NCBI GenBank assembly: GCA_021432605.1
Contig: MU271143.1
Span: 753,277-817,276, forward strand
DNA: 64,000 nucleotides
DNA from: Coniochaeta sp. PMI_546
Taxonomy: Eukaryota > Ascomycota > Sordariomycetes > Coniochaetales > Coniochaetaceae
Direction: 5' to 3'
In this document: positions 21,892 to 34,576 of the stretch, piece after piece
How positions within the stretch are numbered: the stretch's first letter is position 1
Layout of the letters: every line of letters begins with the position of its first letter
Made by a program: the position numbers and the translations under genes
The notes under the pieces: generated by a model
The model's database searches: none
Seen by the model: the letters and a program-made list of their open reading frames with translations, nothing else
Told to the model about the DNA's origin: nothing

Positions 21892-24800
21892 CTATCCAGA
21901 GAAGATATCCTCGACTCCATTCCAAGCCCCCTTAGCCCTCTCCTCCCAGTACCCCTCCTTCCCGCCCTTGATCTTCCACACCTCCTCCCCGTCCTGCGCG
22001 GTAGCAACCTTGACGAACCACTTGGGCCGCCACTCCTCGCCCTTCTCTTCCAACTCCCTCCGCCGCCGCCTCTGCGCCTCCTCGAGCCTGACCTTCCACT
22101 CCTCCGCCTCGTCCAGCCTCCCCTGCTCGGCCAGCCTCTGGTCCGGCCTGAGCCTGCTGTCCGTCGGGGGCAGCTTCCCCTTCTCGAGCGGCGTGATCTC
22201 GTTCAGCGACGCAGCAAAGGTCGTCATCCCGTACGTATTCGCCGCGTTCTCGACAAGTTTACCCGGGCGCCAGATCTCCTTCTCCTCCGCGCCCTTCTCC
22301 ACCGTCTTGAGCCCCCCCGTCCAGGTCCCGGTAAGCCCGACGCCCGCGTGCCGGCCGTCGGGAGTAAAAGTCTCGACCACGACATCCTCTCCGCGACCGC
22401 CAAACATGCCCCTCGACCGGAACTCGATCGTGGCCTTGGCCCCAGTGGTGTCATTGGAGACCGTCATCGTGCCCACGGGCTCGACATACTTCTCGCCCAT
22501 GACCACATTCCGCAAAAAGACCGTGGCAATGGCCCACGAGTACCGCTCGTCCGACCCATCGGGCAGCCTGAGCGACACCCTCACGCGGCCCTCCGTCATG
22601 ATCTCCGCTGACTTACCCCAGAACTTCTGCGTCGGGGCCGGGCTCTGAGCAAAGCTCCACGCCGCCGCGTCGGCCTGCATGGCCAGCCTCACGGGCCGGT
22701 GGGAGACCTTCTCGACCAGCAGCCTGAACCCACCCGGGACCTCCCTCTCCGTGCGCAGCAGCTCGAACGTCTCCCCCAGGAGCGGGTTGAAGGGTTTTCG
22801 GATGGCGCGCTCCTTGGCCCTGCCGCCGCTGAACTGCGAGACGGCGAAGGCGGTCACGAACAGGATCCGATCGCGCGGGGAGGCCTGCCGGGCCGCGGCG
22901 GTGAGGAGGTCGGCGTACTCGAGCTGCTCGGCCGAGCGCTGGAGGAGGGATGTCGGCTCGTTGGCGGACACGGGCATGCTGATCGTGCTGAGGTCCTTGC
23001 CTACGTTCTTGCGCACGAATGCGATCAGGCTGGGGGGTAGCACAGTGGCTGGTGGGATGGTGGTCCGTCGGGGGATGACCTCGTTGATGGGCAGCGGGGC
23101 GAGAGACTTTGGTTTCGCGGGGTGGAGGTCCTTAGCCCCTTCCGCGGTGTAGTCCTCCTCGTCCGCGACCGAGGATTCCGACGACGAGTCGTGGGTATCG
23201 GCCTCATCACCGTCCGACAGAGGGCTTTCCTCCTCGCTGTGGTTCTCGATCTTCATCAGCTGCGACTGGGATCCTGCCTCTCCAGCCTCCGCATCGAAGA
23301 ACTCCTCGGCCGTCGAGGCGGTCGACTCGAGACTGTGGCGCGACGTCGCCGAGACAGGCACCGGCATGCGCCGCCGCTTGCTCGTGGCCAGTAGGGTGGA
23401 GAACTCGTGCACCACCGTGTCCAGGTCGCTGAGGAGGGACTCGCAGTGGTCGTGGATGTTGCGCTCCTCGTGCACGGGGCCCTTGGATCTCCTCGTGGAA
23501 GCCTCGCCGTTGGCGTTGATGTTCTTTACCGTGCCCGCGGACGGAGGGGATATAGCGTGCGGCGTGAGGGTGGAAGAACTCGCCTTGCGCTTCCAGAAGG
23601 GCCTCTTGTCCGGCATGGGCGTGAAGTAGCTCTCGGACTCCTCCGACAGCGACGGGGTGCCCGGAGACAGGTACGACGTCGTTGTCTGGGGCCCGTTCTG
23701 CTTCTGGGCGGCAATGTCCTTAACCAGCCGCCTCAGCGCGTCCCGCGTCCCGACCACCCTGCTGACCAGGGCCTCGACTTGCTGCCATTCCCTGTCCCGC
23801 TCCTGCTGCGTGTCCGGCGGGTTGAGGTTGGGGCTCGCCACCGTGTTGATCTCGTGACTGCTCGGCTCGCCGGGCAAGGTCTCTAGGCCCCTGGCTATAC
23901 GGCTCGCTCTCTCCAGGGCGCGCGCCCACTCGTTGAATTCTTTCGCATTCGACGCTTTTAGGTGCCACACCTCCGCTCCAGAGTCGATGCTGATCTCTCG
24001 CCGCCGCTCGTCCGCCGCGATGGCTGCCAGGCTCAGTGGTATCGCGCCTCGGAGGGCCGAGGTGTTCCGGTTGTGGTAGTACGACAGCGTGCAGGTGGTG
24101 TAGTCGAGCGAGAAGAAGCGCCGGGCGTAGCCCTGCCCCTTCTTCCGCCGCCTCTTCAGCAAGGTGCCGACGTGGTAGGTGGATGGCGCCGCGACGCTGG
24201 GCTCGCTGCGACCGGCGATGGACAGCGTGCGGGCCCCTGCCTGGTGGCTGTGTAGGCTGTCGACCGAGTCTGAGCCGATACCCCCAAGCCGCGGACTGCT
24301 GTATTTTCCGAGACTCGTCCTGCTCGAGCTGGCGTTGGGCCCGCCTTGCATGTTTGGCAGGTGGTGCGTCGTCTGCGGAGGGTTGCCGGTCGGGTAGGTC
24401 AGGAGCACGAAGGTCGCGGTCTTGGACGTCTGCTTGGAGAAGGTGTTGTCGAAGACCAGGCCGAACATGCCGCCGCTCTTGACATCGTAGGTGCCGATGG
24501 AGACCTTGTCGGCCTCGCACTTTCCGTACCACTTCACAGGGATGAAGCCCTTCTTCGCGAGCTGATCTTGCGCCGTGTTCGCGTCTCTTTTGGCGAACAG
24601 GCTAGATTTGCTGTCGGCCGTGCCTTGCGACTCGGGCGGGCTCGCGAGGTCTTCGGTCTGCGACGTGAGGGTCGTGCCGCCGGTGCCTGGATGCTTGACT
24701 ATGCCGAAGTTTCTGGATCAATCCCCAACGTCAGTTCTGCCCGGCATCCCGGAGGAGAAATAAGGAGGGCAGGAGCCGAGCTCACATTGATTTCTTGTGA

Positions 24801-24971
24801 GGCTGAATACTCCAGGATATGGTATGGCCCTCGTCGACCTTAACCCATCGCACGATGTACGACTGCACGGGCGAAGACACGTTAGCAGCGCGACATTGAG
24901 GGCCAGCAGGAGTGCCAAGGGGGTGTGTGACGTACCTTGCTATGGATCTCCAACTGCTCGATTCCGGCCAT
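21892..24971 (-). CDS. osh3: Osh3-type oxysterol-binding protein homologue (GOLD-PH-FFAT-ORD)
   Basis: Three exons (24936-24971, 24786-24862, 21892-24712) give 977 residues. The order is that of Osh3: a GOLD-like domain (1 to about 165, starting MAGIEQLEIHSK), a PH domain (about 217-307: YHVGTLLKRRRKKG to WARALERA), a middle region with an FFAT-like motif EEFFDAEAGE at 507-516 that should bind VAP (Scs2) on the ER, and an oxysterol-binding-related lipid-transfer domain from about 600 to the end (KPFNPLLGETFELL at 677-690). The family exchanges PI4P and other lipids at ER-plasma membrane contacts. The fingerprint that reads EQVSHHPP in many family members is EKVSHRPV here (705-712). The start was set by the first short exon, whose junction gives an unbroken GOLD-domain reading. 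Confidence 0.92.
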
Positions 24972-25797
24972 GTTTGATGGTTTTCCGGCTTTCGATGGGG
25001 ATCAAAAATCTCTCATGAAAGGGTGCCGCAATACGGCCACGGCATGTCAGTGTCAGCAGGAGAGACGTGTCATGCGAGGGAGAGGGACAACAGATGCGAC
25101 ACGGAGTCGAAGGATATAGTGTTGAACGAGTGTAATGCTTATGGCTGAATGCGTGCAGGAGCTGAGCTGCAGCAGAGCAGGGCTCACAGGCAGGACAGGC
25201 TCAACAAGGGATTCACCGGCAAGAATAATTGGGTACTTCGCATTTGTCCCAGGCACCTGGTTGGCAATCACAGGCCAGTGAGGCCACGCTACTGTGTTAG
25301 ATCTGCCACCGGGTCCCACCCCCCCTGTTCGCATTCCTGGCATTCCAACAGTGCCTGGAATGGCCAACAAGCATCAACGTTTCGTCACAGGACGGAGCGG
25401 AACCTTGCTTTTGCGCCTAGAGTACGGTAGCAGGGTAGTTCCCGTAGCGCGTCCCGAGGCACCGAGTGGCCGATACGCGTAAAACATACATACCTACATA
25501 GTAATCCATCAAGTAAGCCGACAGAGTGGCCCTCATGCTCGAGTCAGTAAGCAAGATGCCTCGGGAGTCCTTTTTACTATTCAACCTTTGAGAATCGCAT
25601 CGATTCTTCTCCTGAGTTGGTAATATACAAACGAGATCGCTTTTTTGCCCTTCGCAAATTTGTGAGCTTCCCCCGTGCCACAGTCTAGAAAGAACCATAA
25701 GAGAAAAAGATGATGCCGAGCCTTCCGTTACCATTGATCATGCGTCACTCTGCCACCCTGTGACCCCCTAAAAGCACAAACAGTACATGCAAAAGTT
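24972..25797. other. Intergenic region, osh3 promoter side
   Basis: 826 bp between the osh3 start and the spt6 stop, both on the minus strand. No coding region is seen. Contains the spt6 3' UTR at its right end and the osh3 promoter at its left end. Confidence 0.4.
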
Positions 25798-28700
25798 TTA
25801 CCGGCCACCCTGTTGCACCCGGAGCATCTCGTTCTGGTATCTCAGCTTGAACCCGTTGCAGAGCGACCGGACATCCGGATACTGGTTCTTCATGAGCTCG
25901 TAGGCGTGCGGGATCACCCGCACCGGCCAGGCGTTGACCTTGGTGTTCTTCGACGCCTTGAAGCACAGCCAGAAGTAGCCGGCCTTCTTGGTGTCGATGC
26001 AGAACGCATAGGTAGACCGGTTCGGGTTGGCGTCCATGTACGTAGTCAGCCACCTCTCTGTAGAATTTGATAGTTAGCTTAGCTCCCTTGGAAAGTCAAA
26101 TATACAACACCACAGCGAGGCTTGTACTTACCGATATCAGCGCGGGACCCCTTCTGGAACTTCTCGTGCTGCATCAACTCGTCGACCTTCTTGGCCATCG
26201 CCTTGATGTGGTCGACGATCAACTCGTCCAGATCCGAATACGTGTATTTGCCGCCAACCTTGAGGATCTTACCCACAGAGAATTCGTTGTCTTTCTGCAG
26301 CTCCAGCACGTCCACGTGCTGGTACACGCCGTCCGCGACCTTCCAGGTGATGGCCAGATGGTCGTTGCCCTTCGACGACGGGCGAATAACCACCTCGCCG
26401 GGGGCTTGACCGCCCAGGTACTCCTCTGCCTGGGTGCTGTTGAATGGCTTGAAGAGCGGGTGCTTGATGACACGCTGCGTACGGCCCGTGACCTTGTCCT
26501 TCTCGCGGAGTTCCTCCTTGTCTGCGTCTTCCAACCTGTAGTCCCACGCACCCCGGGGCCGGTCGATGTGCTTCTTGTACGGACGCCGCATCTCCTCTTC
26601 CCTCATCGTCAGCTTGGCGATGAAGTCTTTCCGGTTGAGCTCGATGAGCTTCGCCTGGACCGTCTGGCCGACGTGGAGGACGTCTTTGATGGAGTGCCGG
26701 TACGAGACCTCGTGCGCCTCGATGCGGCCCTCTATGCCACAGTCCAACTTGACAACGGCGAAGTCGTCCTTCACGATGCGCGTATAGACAGGAACAATCA
26801 TGCCCTCGCAGAGAGAGTCCTGGGTCTCTCCAGTGAGCATGGTGAAGATCTGGTTCGGCGTCAGCAGCGCAAAGTTCTTCCGCAGCTCCTCGAAGGCGTT
26901 CTGCAACTCGCCCCGGATGGTCTCTAGAGTGGCGCGCTTGCGCTGTTGATAATTCTGCAGCAGCTGGTCAGCGTACTCCTCGAGGATGAGTTCGTTGACC
27001 CTGTCCTCCTCGCCCTCCCTCAGCATCTTGCGGACGATCGCCCCGACGCCATTCTCGTCGGTTTCTGCCTTGACGTCCTCCTCGTCCAAGCCCAGCGCAT
27101 CCGCCGCTACCTTGCGAGCCAGGTCGTAGTCCTCGGGGTGAACACGGGTGGCATCCAGAGGGTCCGATTGCGGGTTGGTAGGGTCGTATGGGATGATAAG
27201 GAACCCAGCGCAGTTGTTCCACACACGGGGCCCCACGACCGGGAGTTTGCCGAGATCCGGGTCACCCACAAGTTCGTCGCGGGAGTTGAGCACGCCACCG
27301 TTCTGGTTGATGCCCTTAATAACCATGGTGGCTTTGCGCGGGCCGAGTCCGGCGACGTAGGGTAGCAAATGTGCCGTGTACGGATCGCTGATAGCTTCGT
27401 TGATGTCCACTCCACAGAGGTTGACCATGTCGACCATGGCTGTCTCGAGATGCTTGTAGAGCTTGTCCTGCGGCAGCAGGCTCTGGTACGGGTGAATCGA
27501 CAGCGAGATGACGTCTTTGCCCAGCGCAGCATACTCCTTGAGCGGGTTCTGCAGATACTTTGCGAGAGCAACGCAGTACCGGGTCAACGGAGGCAGAGTG
27601 GGGTGTTCGGCCACCGCACGCGGGTTGTCCTTGTATAGGCGCGCGACCTCGTCGTTGACAACGACCACCTCGAGCAGGTCGACGCGGTCATCGCCCGTCT
27701 CCGGGTCCTCGTACACGCCTCCCGTCAAGTTCTTCTCGCCAACGAGGTTCTCGACGTCTTTGATCAGCCTGTGCGTCTCCGCGGAGAACCCAGAGACGCC
27801 GATAACGTCCGGCTGCCGGCGGCGTACAATCTCCTCGAACTGGTCGCGCTGGGCTGTGTCACGGGCCAGATTGGAGAACTTGCCGTGCTCTAGCACTCGC
27901 CCGTCCTCGTCCACGTAAGCCCATGCCACACCTTCGCGGTTCACGTCGTTCATGCCGTTTGACACAGCCAGAACACGGGGCAGAGTGCCCAGCTGCATGC
28001 CCTTGGGCTTGTAGGGAGCCTGGTCCAATCTTCGGAAGTACTCCTGGCGACACATGCTGAGCAACTCCTCTTGACACGCCGTCCGGAGGGAGTCCTTAAC
28101 GCCCTTTGTGATGACTTTCTCCAGCCTAGAGAAGGCCAGATCCAGCACCTTCTGCCGCTCTTCGTTCCAGGCATCGGCCAACTCGCTGAAGTTGTCGGAT
28201 GCGAACTCGGTGTACAGCCCGCGCCGAAATTCACGTTCCTGCTCGAGCGTGAGATGCACCTCGACGAGGCCTTCCTCCTCGGCCTTCATCATCTTCAAGA
28301 ATATCTCTGGCTGTCTCGCGAGATCTCTGATGGTCTGGTTGATCAGGTACTTGATCTCGTAGTAGGGGTGCGACTCGTCGATCCTCTTCAGCCCCTTCTC
28401 TGTCCGGCGGCAGCTGACCTCGCCCATCTCGTAGTACGCCATCCGGAAGTACTTGCGCATCCTGGGGCTGACGAACAGCTCCTCGGCGTACATCGAGCGG
28501 GCGGCGTTGATGACCGAGTCAGCGGTTAGGAAGTCACCATCGGCGAGGCTGTCGGCGAGGTCGACTGGCCGCTTCGCATCGTCGTCTGACGTGGCCTTGG
28601 CACCCTCTCTCATGGCATTGCGGGCCAGACGATCCGGCGTTATGCCATATGCCTTGACAAAGTTGTACGCCTTGGAGCGCCGTATGCGCTCGTAGAGACC

Positions 28701-30252
28701 CGATTTCGCCCCAGGACGCCTCAGCTCCTTGTGCTCACCATTAGCGGCCACGTTGATTTCCTTGAGCTGGGCCGAGTACTGGAAGTTGAGGTAGTCTTGC
28801 AGATCTTGCAGGTCCTCCATCGTCTCGGACCTCCGGATCATCTCTTCCAGAATCGGATCCTCCACGTCGGTCACGGCCTTGAGGTTGTCCCAGGTCTTCT
28901 CAAGCGTGTTCCTCTTCTCGATCAACGACCGGAACTTGATGTCGAGTTCGAGAATCCGCCACAGGTCGTCTTGGTTCAGCAGCTTCTCGGCTTCCTGCGT
29001 ATAATCGCCGCCATCGTCGTAATCGCGGCGGTCCTTCTTGGTCTTCCGGTCGTAGATGAGATAGTCCCGACGGTGCTGGAAGATATACGGCACCTCGACG
29101 CCGTCGACGACGAAGAATTCCAGGATTTTGCCGATCGCTTTCGTGAACGGGATCTCGAGATCCTTCGCCAGCACCTTCTTGGGCCACATGAGATTCGTGA
29201 TCCAGCGGGCCTCCTCTCTGAACTGGTCGCTGGTGAGCTGGAGGTTCTTGAACGGCCTCCTGTCGATCTGGAAGCGCTCGGGTTCGTCGGTGAAGCGGAT
29301 CTCGTTGTCCTCGTCCGTGAGGAGCTTATCGGTCAGCTGGGACGGCTCAAAGACATCTTTGAGCTCGATGACCTGCTCGTCGCGCTCCCGCTCCTCTTCT
29401 TCGTCTTCCAGCTGCAAGGCCCAGTCGTATTCTTCACCGGTGCCGAAGATGGCTTCCATGTCGTCCAGGGCATCCTTGTCGAGGCCTGCCGCGTCGACGA
29501 CAGTTCCGGCCAAGCCTTTGGCACGCGCCACCTCCATGTCCTCCATGCGCTGGTTACGCTCTTCCTCATCCTCGGGGAAGTCCTCCTCGATGAAGTCGTC
29601 GAATTCGTCGGCTTGTGCCCGATGACTCGGGCGGCCGTAGCCGCGATCATCTGCAGCCTCGTCATCCTCGTCGGAAAAGATCTCGGCAAGACCACGGCGC
29701 TCTGGCGGCTTGTCCTCGTCACGATGGCCCCGCTTCAAGCGCTTAAACTTGGTCTGAGTTGAGCGTTAGCGGAGAAGAGCACGCCTTGCACGATGGGGGT
29801 ACGAAAAGCACGCACCTGTGTAGCCTCCTTGTTGCGCTCCCAGCTCGGGATGGCTTCTCCGATGAGGTCGAGATCTTCCTCGTCCAGCTGCTCCTCATCG
29901 TCGCGCTCGGCCCGACGGCGCTTCTTCTTCTTCCGGCGTTCGCGGTTTTCGGGGTCCTCGCCCTCGTCTTCCTCTTCGTCTTCGTCGACGATGAAACCTT
30001 CGCGGATCTATGGGCGTGAACCTGTTAGCTCACATGGTGCCGAAGCGTGGGGCAGTAGGCGTATCAATTGCATACCCGCTGGGCTTCCTCTTCATCGTCG
30101 TCATCGTCTTCCTCTTCGCTGGAGTCCTCTACGCGCGCTTCCCGAGCCTTACGGCGCGTAGTCTCGCCGGTTTCTTCATCGAATGACTCGTCATCCTCCT
30201 CGTCGTCGAGTTCCGCCTGGTTGTCGAACAGGTCCCTGATGTTGCCGCTCAT
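25798..30252 (-). CDS. spt6: Transcription elongation factor and histone chaperone Spt6
   Basis: Four exons (30076-30252, 29816-30007, 26132-29753, 25798-26057) give 1416 residues, close to yeast Spt6 (about 1450). The first 250 residues are strongly acidic with a basic patch (RRKKKKRRR) encoded by exon 2. The middle holds the death-like/HtH core and a YqgF-like region ([17 protein letters not shown]). The helix-hairpin-helix is visible as [17 protein letters not shown], followed by the S1 domain ([31 protein letters not shown]). The tandem SH2 module closes the protein ([20 protein letters not shown], then [13 protein letters not shown] in the last exon). Spt6 travels with RNA polymerase II, binding its phosphorylated linker and rebuilding nucleosomes. 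No missing domain is apparent. The 3' exon joins in frame through an intron of 74 nt. Confidence 0.96.
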
Positions 30253-32086
30253 ATTGACGTCAGGGAGTGCAGCGACTCAAGGTCTCGGGGTGATGTCGAT
30301 GTCCGTTTTCTACAGAAGCAGAGATGCTTCGCAGCAAACCCCTCGCTGGCAGTTTCCGAGACCTCCTCAGCTGGTGAGTCGCAGAAACAGGCACGTAGCC
30401 GATGGAGAGCAGGTTGATGAGGGTAATGATGGTTGAAGTGACCGGCTAGGCTGAACAAAGGTCTCCAGGAAATTTGGGGCAGGAGACGAAAAGGGAAAGC
30501 ACGCGCCACGTTTGGGTTCAGCCTCGCCGAGGACAGCGGCGTGGTCTGTGCGCCTCACCTTGATCCACACCGAGGAATACCTTATATAATCAAACTGGAA
30601 GGCACGGGTACAGAGTACACCACGGCTTTGCGAAAATCTAACTGATGCGTGCACAAGAGCACATGTCGAGTTTATGGGTGACTTGTCTCGATTACCGAAG
30701 CTGTTCGCTGTCAGCTACCCACTGCCTGATTGAGGTCTGCCATTCCGGAGGTCAGCAAGTCAAATCATGGCAGAAGCTATTGTAATGAGATGAAGCGAGC
30801 TATCAAGGCGAAACCAGACGTGGAAGCACTTTGATACGGTACAAAGAACCAGGGCCAACCATGAAGAGTCAGCGGCCCGTCCTCTGCTAGACTACAAGGT
30901 AAGGTAGCGAATGGCCGTGATAAACCCACTTGAGACACGGCGGCGACGTTTTGCCATTCAGGCCAACTGGGTTGGACACAAATGGCTCCACTGCATGAAG
31001 CTGAATAGCTACCTACTACTGCTCAATCTTTCGGATGGCTTGACGACAGCAGCCCCTTTTACAATCAGGAGACCAGTAGGCACTTGTAATGTTATTCTCG
31101 GGAGACAGTTTGCAGAACGGTGAGCCAGCCGGAGGAGACAAAGGAGTGAAAGTTGAAAGTTAAGACGTAGAGCGAGTCACGACTACAAAGTCCTCCCCAG
31201 TCGCGCCTTACCCGCGTCTATTGGCTTGACTCCTTAAATAGCAGTAAAAATAGTCTGGCGGGCCTGCGGTACTTGGGGAGACCTCCAAACCGACGGAGCT
31301 GTTCGGTGTTGGCAGATGTAAATACGAAGTCTTCCTGTCGCTTCCAACTTGGCCCAGTACAGACACCTCAGACTGAAGAATTGTCACCGAGATGAGTGAT
31401 TAGGAGAGTCTTGGCCCTTCTCGTGACTCTACACAGGAACAAACACCTGCTCAGGTACATACCTGGAACTTGTTGAAGTAAAAGTCCACAGACATTCGAG
31501 AACACAAGAGGTCCTACTGTACGGCGTTAAGGCCCCAAGGACCCCTCCTTTTCCAACGTGCCATCGCTCAGTCGTGCGCTGATTCGAACCCCACATTCAG
31601 AGCATCCCATGCCACGCTCGGCCATCCATCCATCACATCCCCAATCTTCCGCCCATCCCACCGCCCCTAATTGACTTTTGCGATAACCAAGTGGTCTGTC
31701 TTGCGGACGACTTATCCCTGAGACAGAAAGACCGACCGACCAGCCAACGGTCCATACTGCTCTCGCACTCGGTTCTCCGGCCGGCCAACGTTCGGCACTC
31801 CATCAAGCTCAGGCACCAACTGTTTCCAGTGCCGCCCGGTGCTCCTCTTGCGCGGCTACGACCCGGCCTAAGGTTTAGTCTCTTGACCCGGTGCTGAGAA
31901 CCTCCGTCAGCAGAGCACTTCAAGCACCAAGCTCGGCCGCCTCCAACCACTCTCGCGATATAAAGTTGCATGCGATTCTTCGGGAGTGCTCCGGAGTAGT
32001 TGGGCCATTACACAAAGGTCCGCCTGCGTCACACGCCCCTTAACGCGACGTCCCGACTTCACAATAAGAAAAGCACAACCACAAAC
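30253..32086. promoter_or_regulatory. Divergent intergenic region, spt6 / ste7
   Basis: 1.8 kb between two divergent start codons. Only short open frames. It should hold both promoters and leaders. A T/A-rich element cttatataat lies near 30579-30588, about 330 bp upstream of the spt6 ATG, and could be a TATA-like box. Confidence 0.45.
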
Positions 32087-33916
32087 ATGTCGGACGCTTT
32101 CGCACCGCGCTCTATGAAGCGCCGGAACGTCAAGGGCCTCGCCTTGACTCCCGCCGCTCCCAAACCTCCGCCGACGGCCGAGAGCGCGAGCAACAACAAC
32201 GGCAAGAACGGCGATGACCCCAACCAGCTCGAGATCGACATCGAGTTCAACCTCGACCTCAGACCGCAGGATATAGAGGTTATCAAGGATTTGGGAGCTG
32301 GCAACGGAGGTACCGTGAGCAAGGTCAGGCATATTCCGACGAACATGGTTATGGCACGGAAGGTAAGCTTCTCTCCGTCCGTTACAACCCCCTCGACGCT
32401 AGCTTACAGCGGTCTTGTGACAGATCATCCACGTCGAAGCCAAGAGAGAGATGCGGAAGCGCATAGTGCGCGAGCTGCAGATCATGCACAGCTGTCGATG
32501 CGACTACATCGTAAACTTCTACGGCGCCTTCCTGAACGAGAACAACGACGTGATCATGTGTATGGAGTATATGGACGTTGGGTAAGCTCCAGATGACACA
32601 CATAGACATATAACACAGGAACACGGCACTAATCGCTTCTCAGTGCGCTTGACCGGGTATCCCGTGTGTTTGGTCCTGTTCGGGTGGACGTGTTGGGCAA
32701 GATTGCCGAGGCGACGCTGGGCGGACTCACATACCTGTACGAAGAACACCACATCATGCACCGCGACATCAAGCCGTCAAATATCCTCGTCAACTCCCAG
32801 GGCAAGATCAAGCTGTGCGACTTTGGCGTCTCCGGAGAGCTCGTCAACTCCATCGCGGACACCTTCGTCGGCACCTCGACCTACATGGCACCCGAGAGGA
32901 TCCAGGGCGAGAGGTACACCGTCAAGTCGGATGTCTGGAGTTTCGGCCTTACCATCATGGAGCTTGCCATCGGCAAGTTCCCCTTCCAGTCGAACGAGGA
33001 CCTAGAAGAAGAGGAGGGCGCACCGGCCGGCATTCTCGACCTCCTCCAGCAGATCGTCCACGAGCCGGCGCCAAAACTCCCCAAGAGCGACGCATTCCCC
33101 CAGATCCTCGACGACATGATCCAGAAGTGCCTCTACAAGAACCCTGCCGACCGGCCGACACCGAAGGAGCTCTACGTATGATGGACACCCGCGACACTGG
33201 TGCTACAGCGACCGCCCTGCTAGTATATGTGCTGACACTCCCTCTAGGTCCGCGACCCCTTCGTCCAAGCAGCCAAGCGAACCCCCGTCGACCTGAAAGA
33301 CTGGGCGTGCGGCATGATGGACCGCGACAACCGCAAGTCGCACCTCGCCCCGCAGCTCTCGCCGGCGACGCAGGACCTCCTGCGCTCGACCGACTCCCCC
33401 ACCTTCTTCAACCAGACCATCACCGCGGCGGACGAGCGGAGCATGCAGACGCCCACATCAGGTGAGATTCCCATCATGGGGACCATTGGCTCTTCCCGTG
33501 ACCAATACAGTGGCAACAGGGTACCGGAGCGATCCGCGAACCGATCCCCGCCACCGCGCGGCGGCGGAGAAGCAGCAGCCCTCGGCGAACGCCCTGGCCG
33601 CGCAGGTGGATCGCCTGTACATCCGGGAATGGGACCACGAGTGAGCACCACGGGCGCGATACCGCAGCACCAGCAGCAGCAGCAGCAGCAGCACCGGGTG
33701 CGGGAGACGCTGGTCAGCGCCGGGGGTCCGCGCAGCGCGGGCAGGGCCCCCGCCACGTTCACCCTGCCGGTGCGGCCGGGCGGTGCGGGCGGCGGGTCCC
33801 GGCCGCCGCCGCCGCCGAGGAAGGAGACGGCGGAGGAGAGGAGGGAGAGCAGTAGACGGCAGGCGGCGTTCAGCCCGCCCGTGGAAGGGGGTTATGGTTC
33901 TTACGCTTACCAATGA
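32087..33916 (+). CDS. ste7: MAP kinase kinase of the pheromone/pathogenicity pathway (Ste7/MEK2)
   Basis: Four exons (32087-32362, 32424-32581, 32644-33175, 33248-33916) give 544 residues. A basic-hydrophobic docking motif, KRRNVKGLAL, lies at 11-20. The kinase domain shows the glycine loop GAGNGG (70-75), catalytic Lys92, HRD at 184-186, DFG at 204-206 and the MEK activation-loop pair Ser214 and Thr218 (SIADT), followed by TYMAPERI. The start MSDAFAPRSMKRRN matches the Ste7 branch (Neurospora MEK-2, Magnaporthe Mst7 type) rather than the cell-wall or osmotic branches. It phosphorylates the Fus3/Kss1-type MAPK for mating, hyphal fusion and, in pathogens, infection structures. The C-terminal 150 residues are Pro/Arg/Gly-rich with a glutamine run encoded by a CAG repeat. 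Confidence 0.93.
33671..33691 (+). repeat. (CAG)7 trinucleotide repeat in ste7, encodes polyGln
   Basis: Seven perfect CAG units in the disordered C-terminal tail of the Ste7-like kinase. Pure codon repeats of this kind are prone to length change between strains. Confidence 0.9.
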
Positions 33917-34576
33917 GGCGCAATAATTGGAGGATCCCCTTTTTTTTCTAATTCGGTCTCTTTTTTGTTCTATCTACAACATCGGATATCAGCCCGGTTT
34001 TTCTCACGTATCAAGAAAATTCCTTTTCTCTGTTAGCCTTGATTCGCTCTGTTGCTACGTTCGGCAGCCAGCACTGTGGTTCCGTGTTCTCGAAGCGTCT
34101 GGATTCACAATCATCCGGCATCCCAGCGTCGTTGCCATCCGCTCAAGACTGAGGGTATTTCCTGCGCTTATCCATGAGGGATTCGCAGCATTTCGTCGGC
34201 GTAAGCGTATCTTGTACCAATTCTAGGGAGTACCTGTTTTCCTTGTCGCTGAGATCGATTTGCCCCTCTGCAATATTAATAGTGTGGATAGCAGATGTGA
34301 GAACGATCCTGTGCCCGAGGACTAATGGTGAGAGAATCGCAAGTCTTGCCGACATCGCTTAGCCGGCGCGCCGACATTCGTATGTACAGCGCGAGAACTG
34401 CTCGCCTCGACAAGAGATATGATTATATGCAGGTCTAACTTCGTTCCTCCTTGCGGACCCCTTACGAAGCGTCTAAGCGTAAAATCACCCATCCAGTTTT
34501 ATGCCCAAAGCCATACATGCAAGATTAAGTCTCGGACATGCCCACTATACCACAGCCAGCACGCCGACCGCACCAT
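33917..34576. other. Convergent intergenic region
   Basis: Between the stops of ste7 (+) and the HAD phosphatase gene (-). AT-rich with T runs just after ste7; presumably both 3' untranslated regions. No coding signal. Confidence 0.4.

Noticed and set aside
26067-26927. 286-codon plus-strand frame inside spt6
   Set aside because: Antisense shadow of the conserved Spt6 S1/SH2 region.
31573-31640. Minus-strand tRNA-like pattern: A-box-like tggccgagcgtgg and B-box-like ggttcgaatc
   Set aside because: The A-box to B-box spacing is about ten bases too short, the T stem does not pair and no acceptor stem closes.
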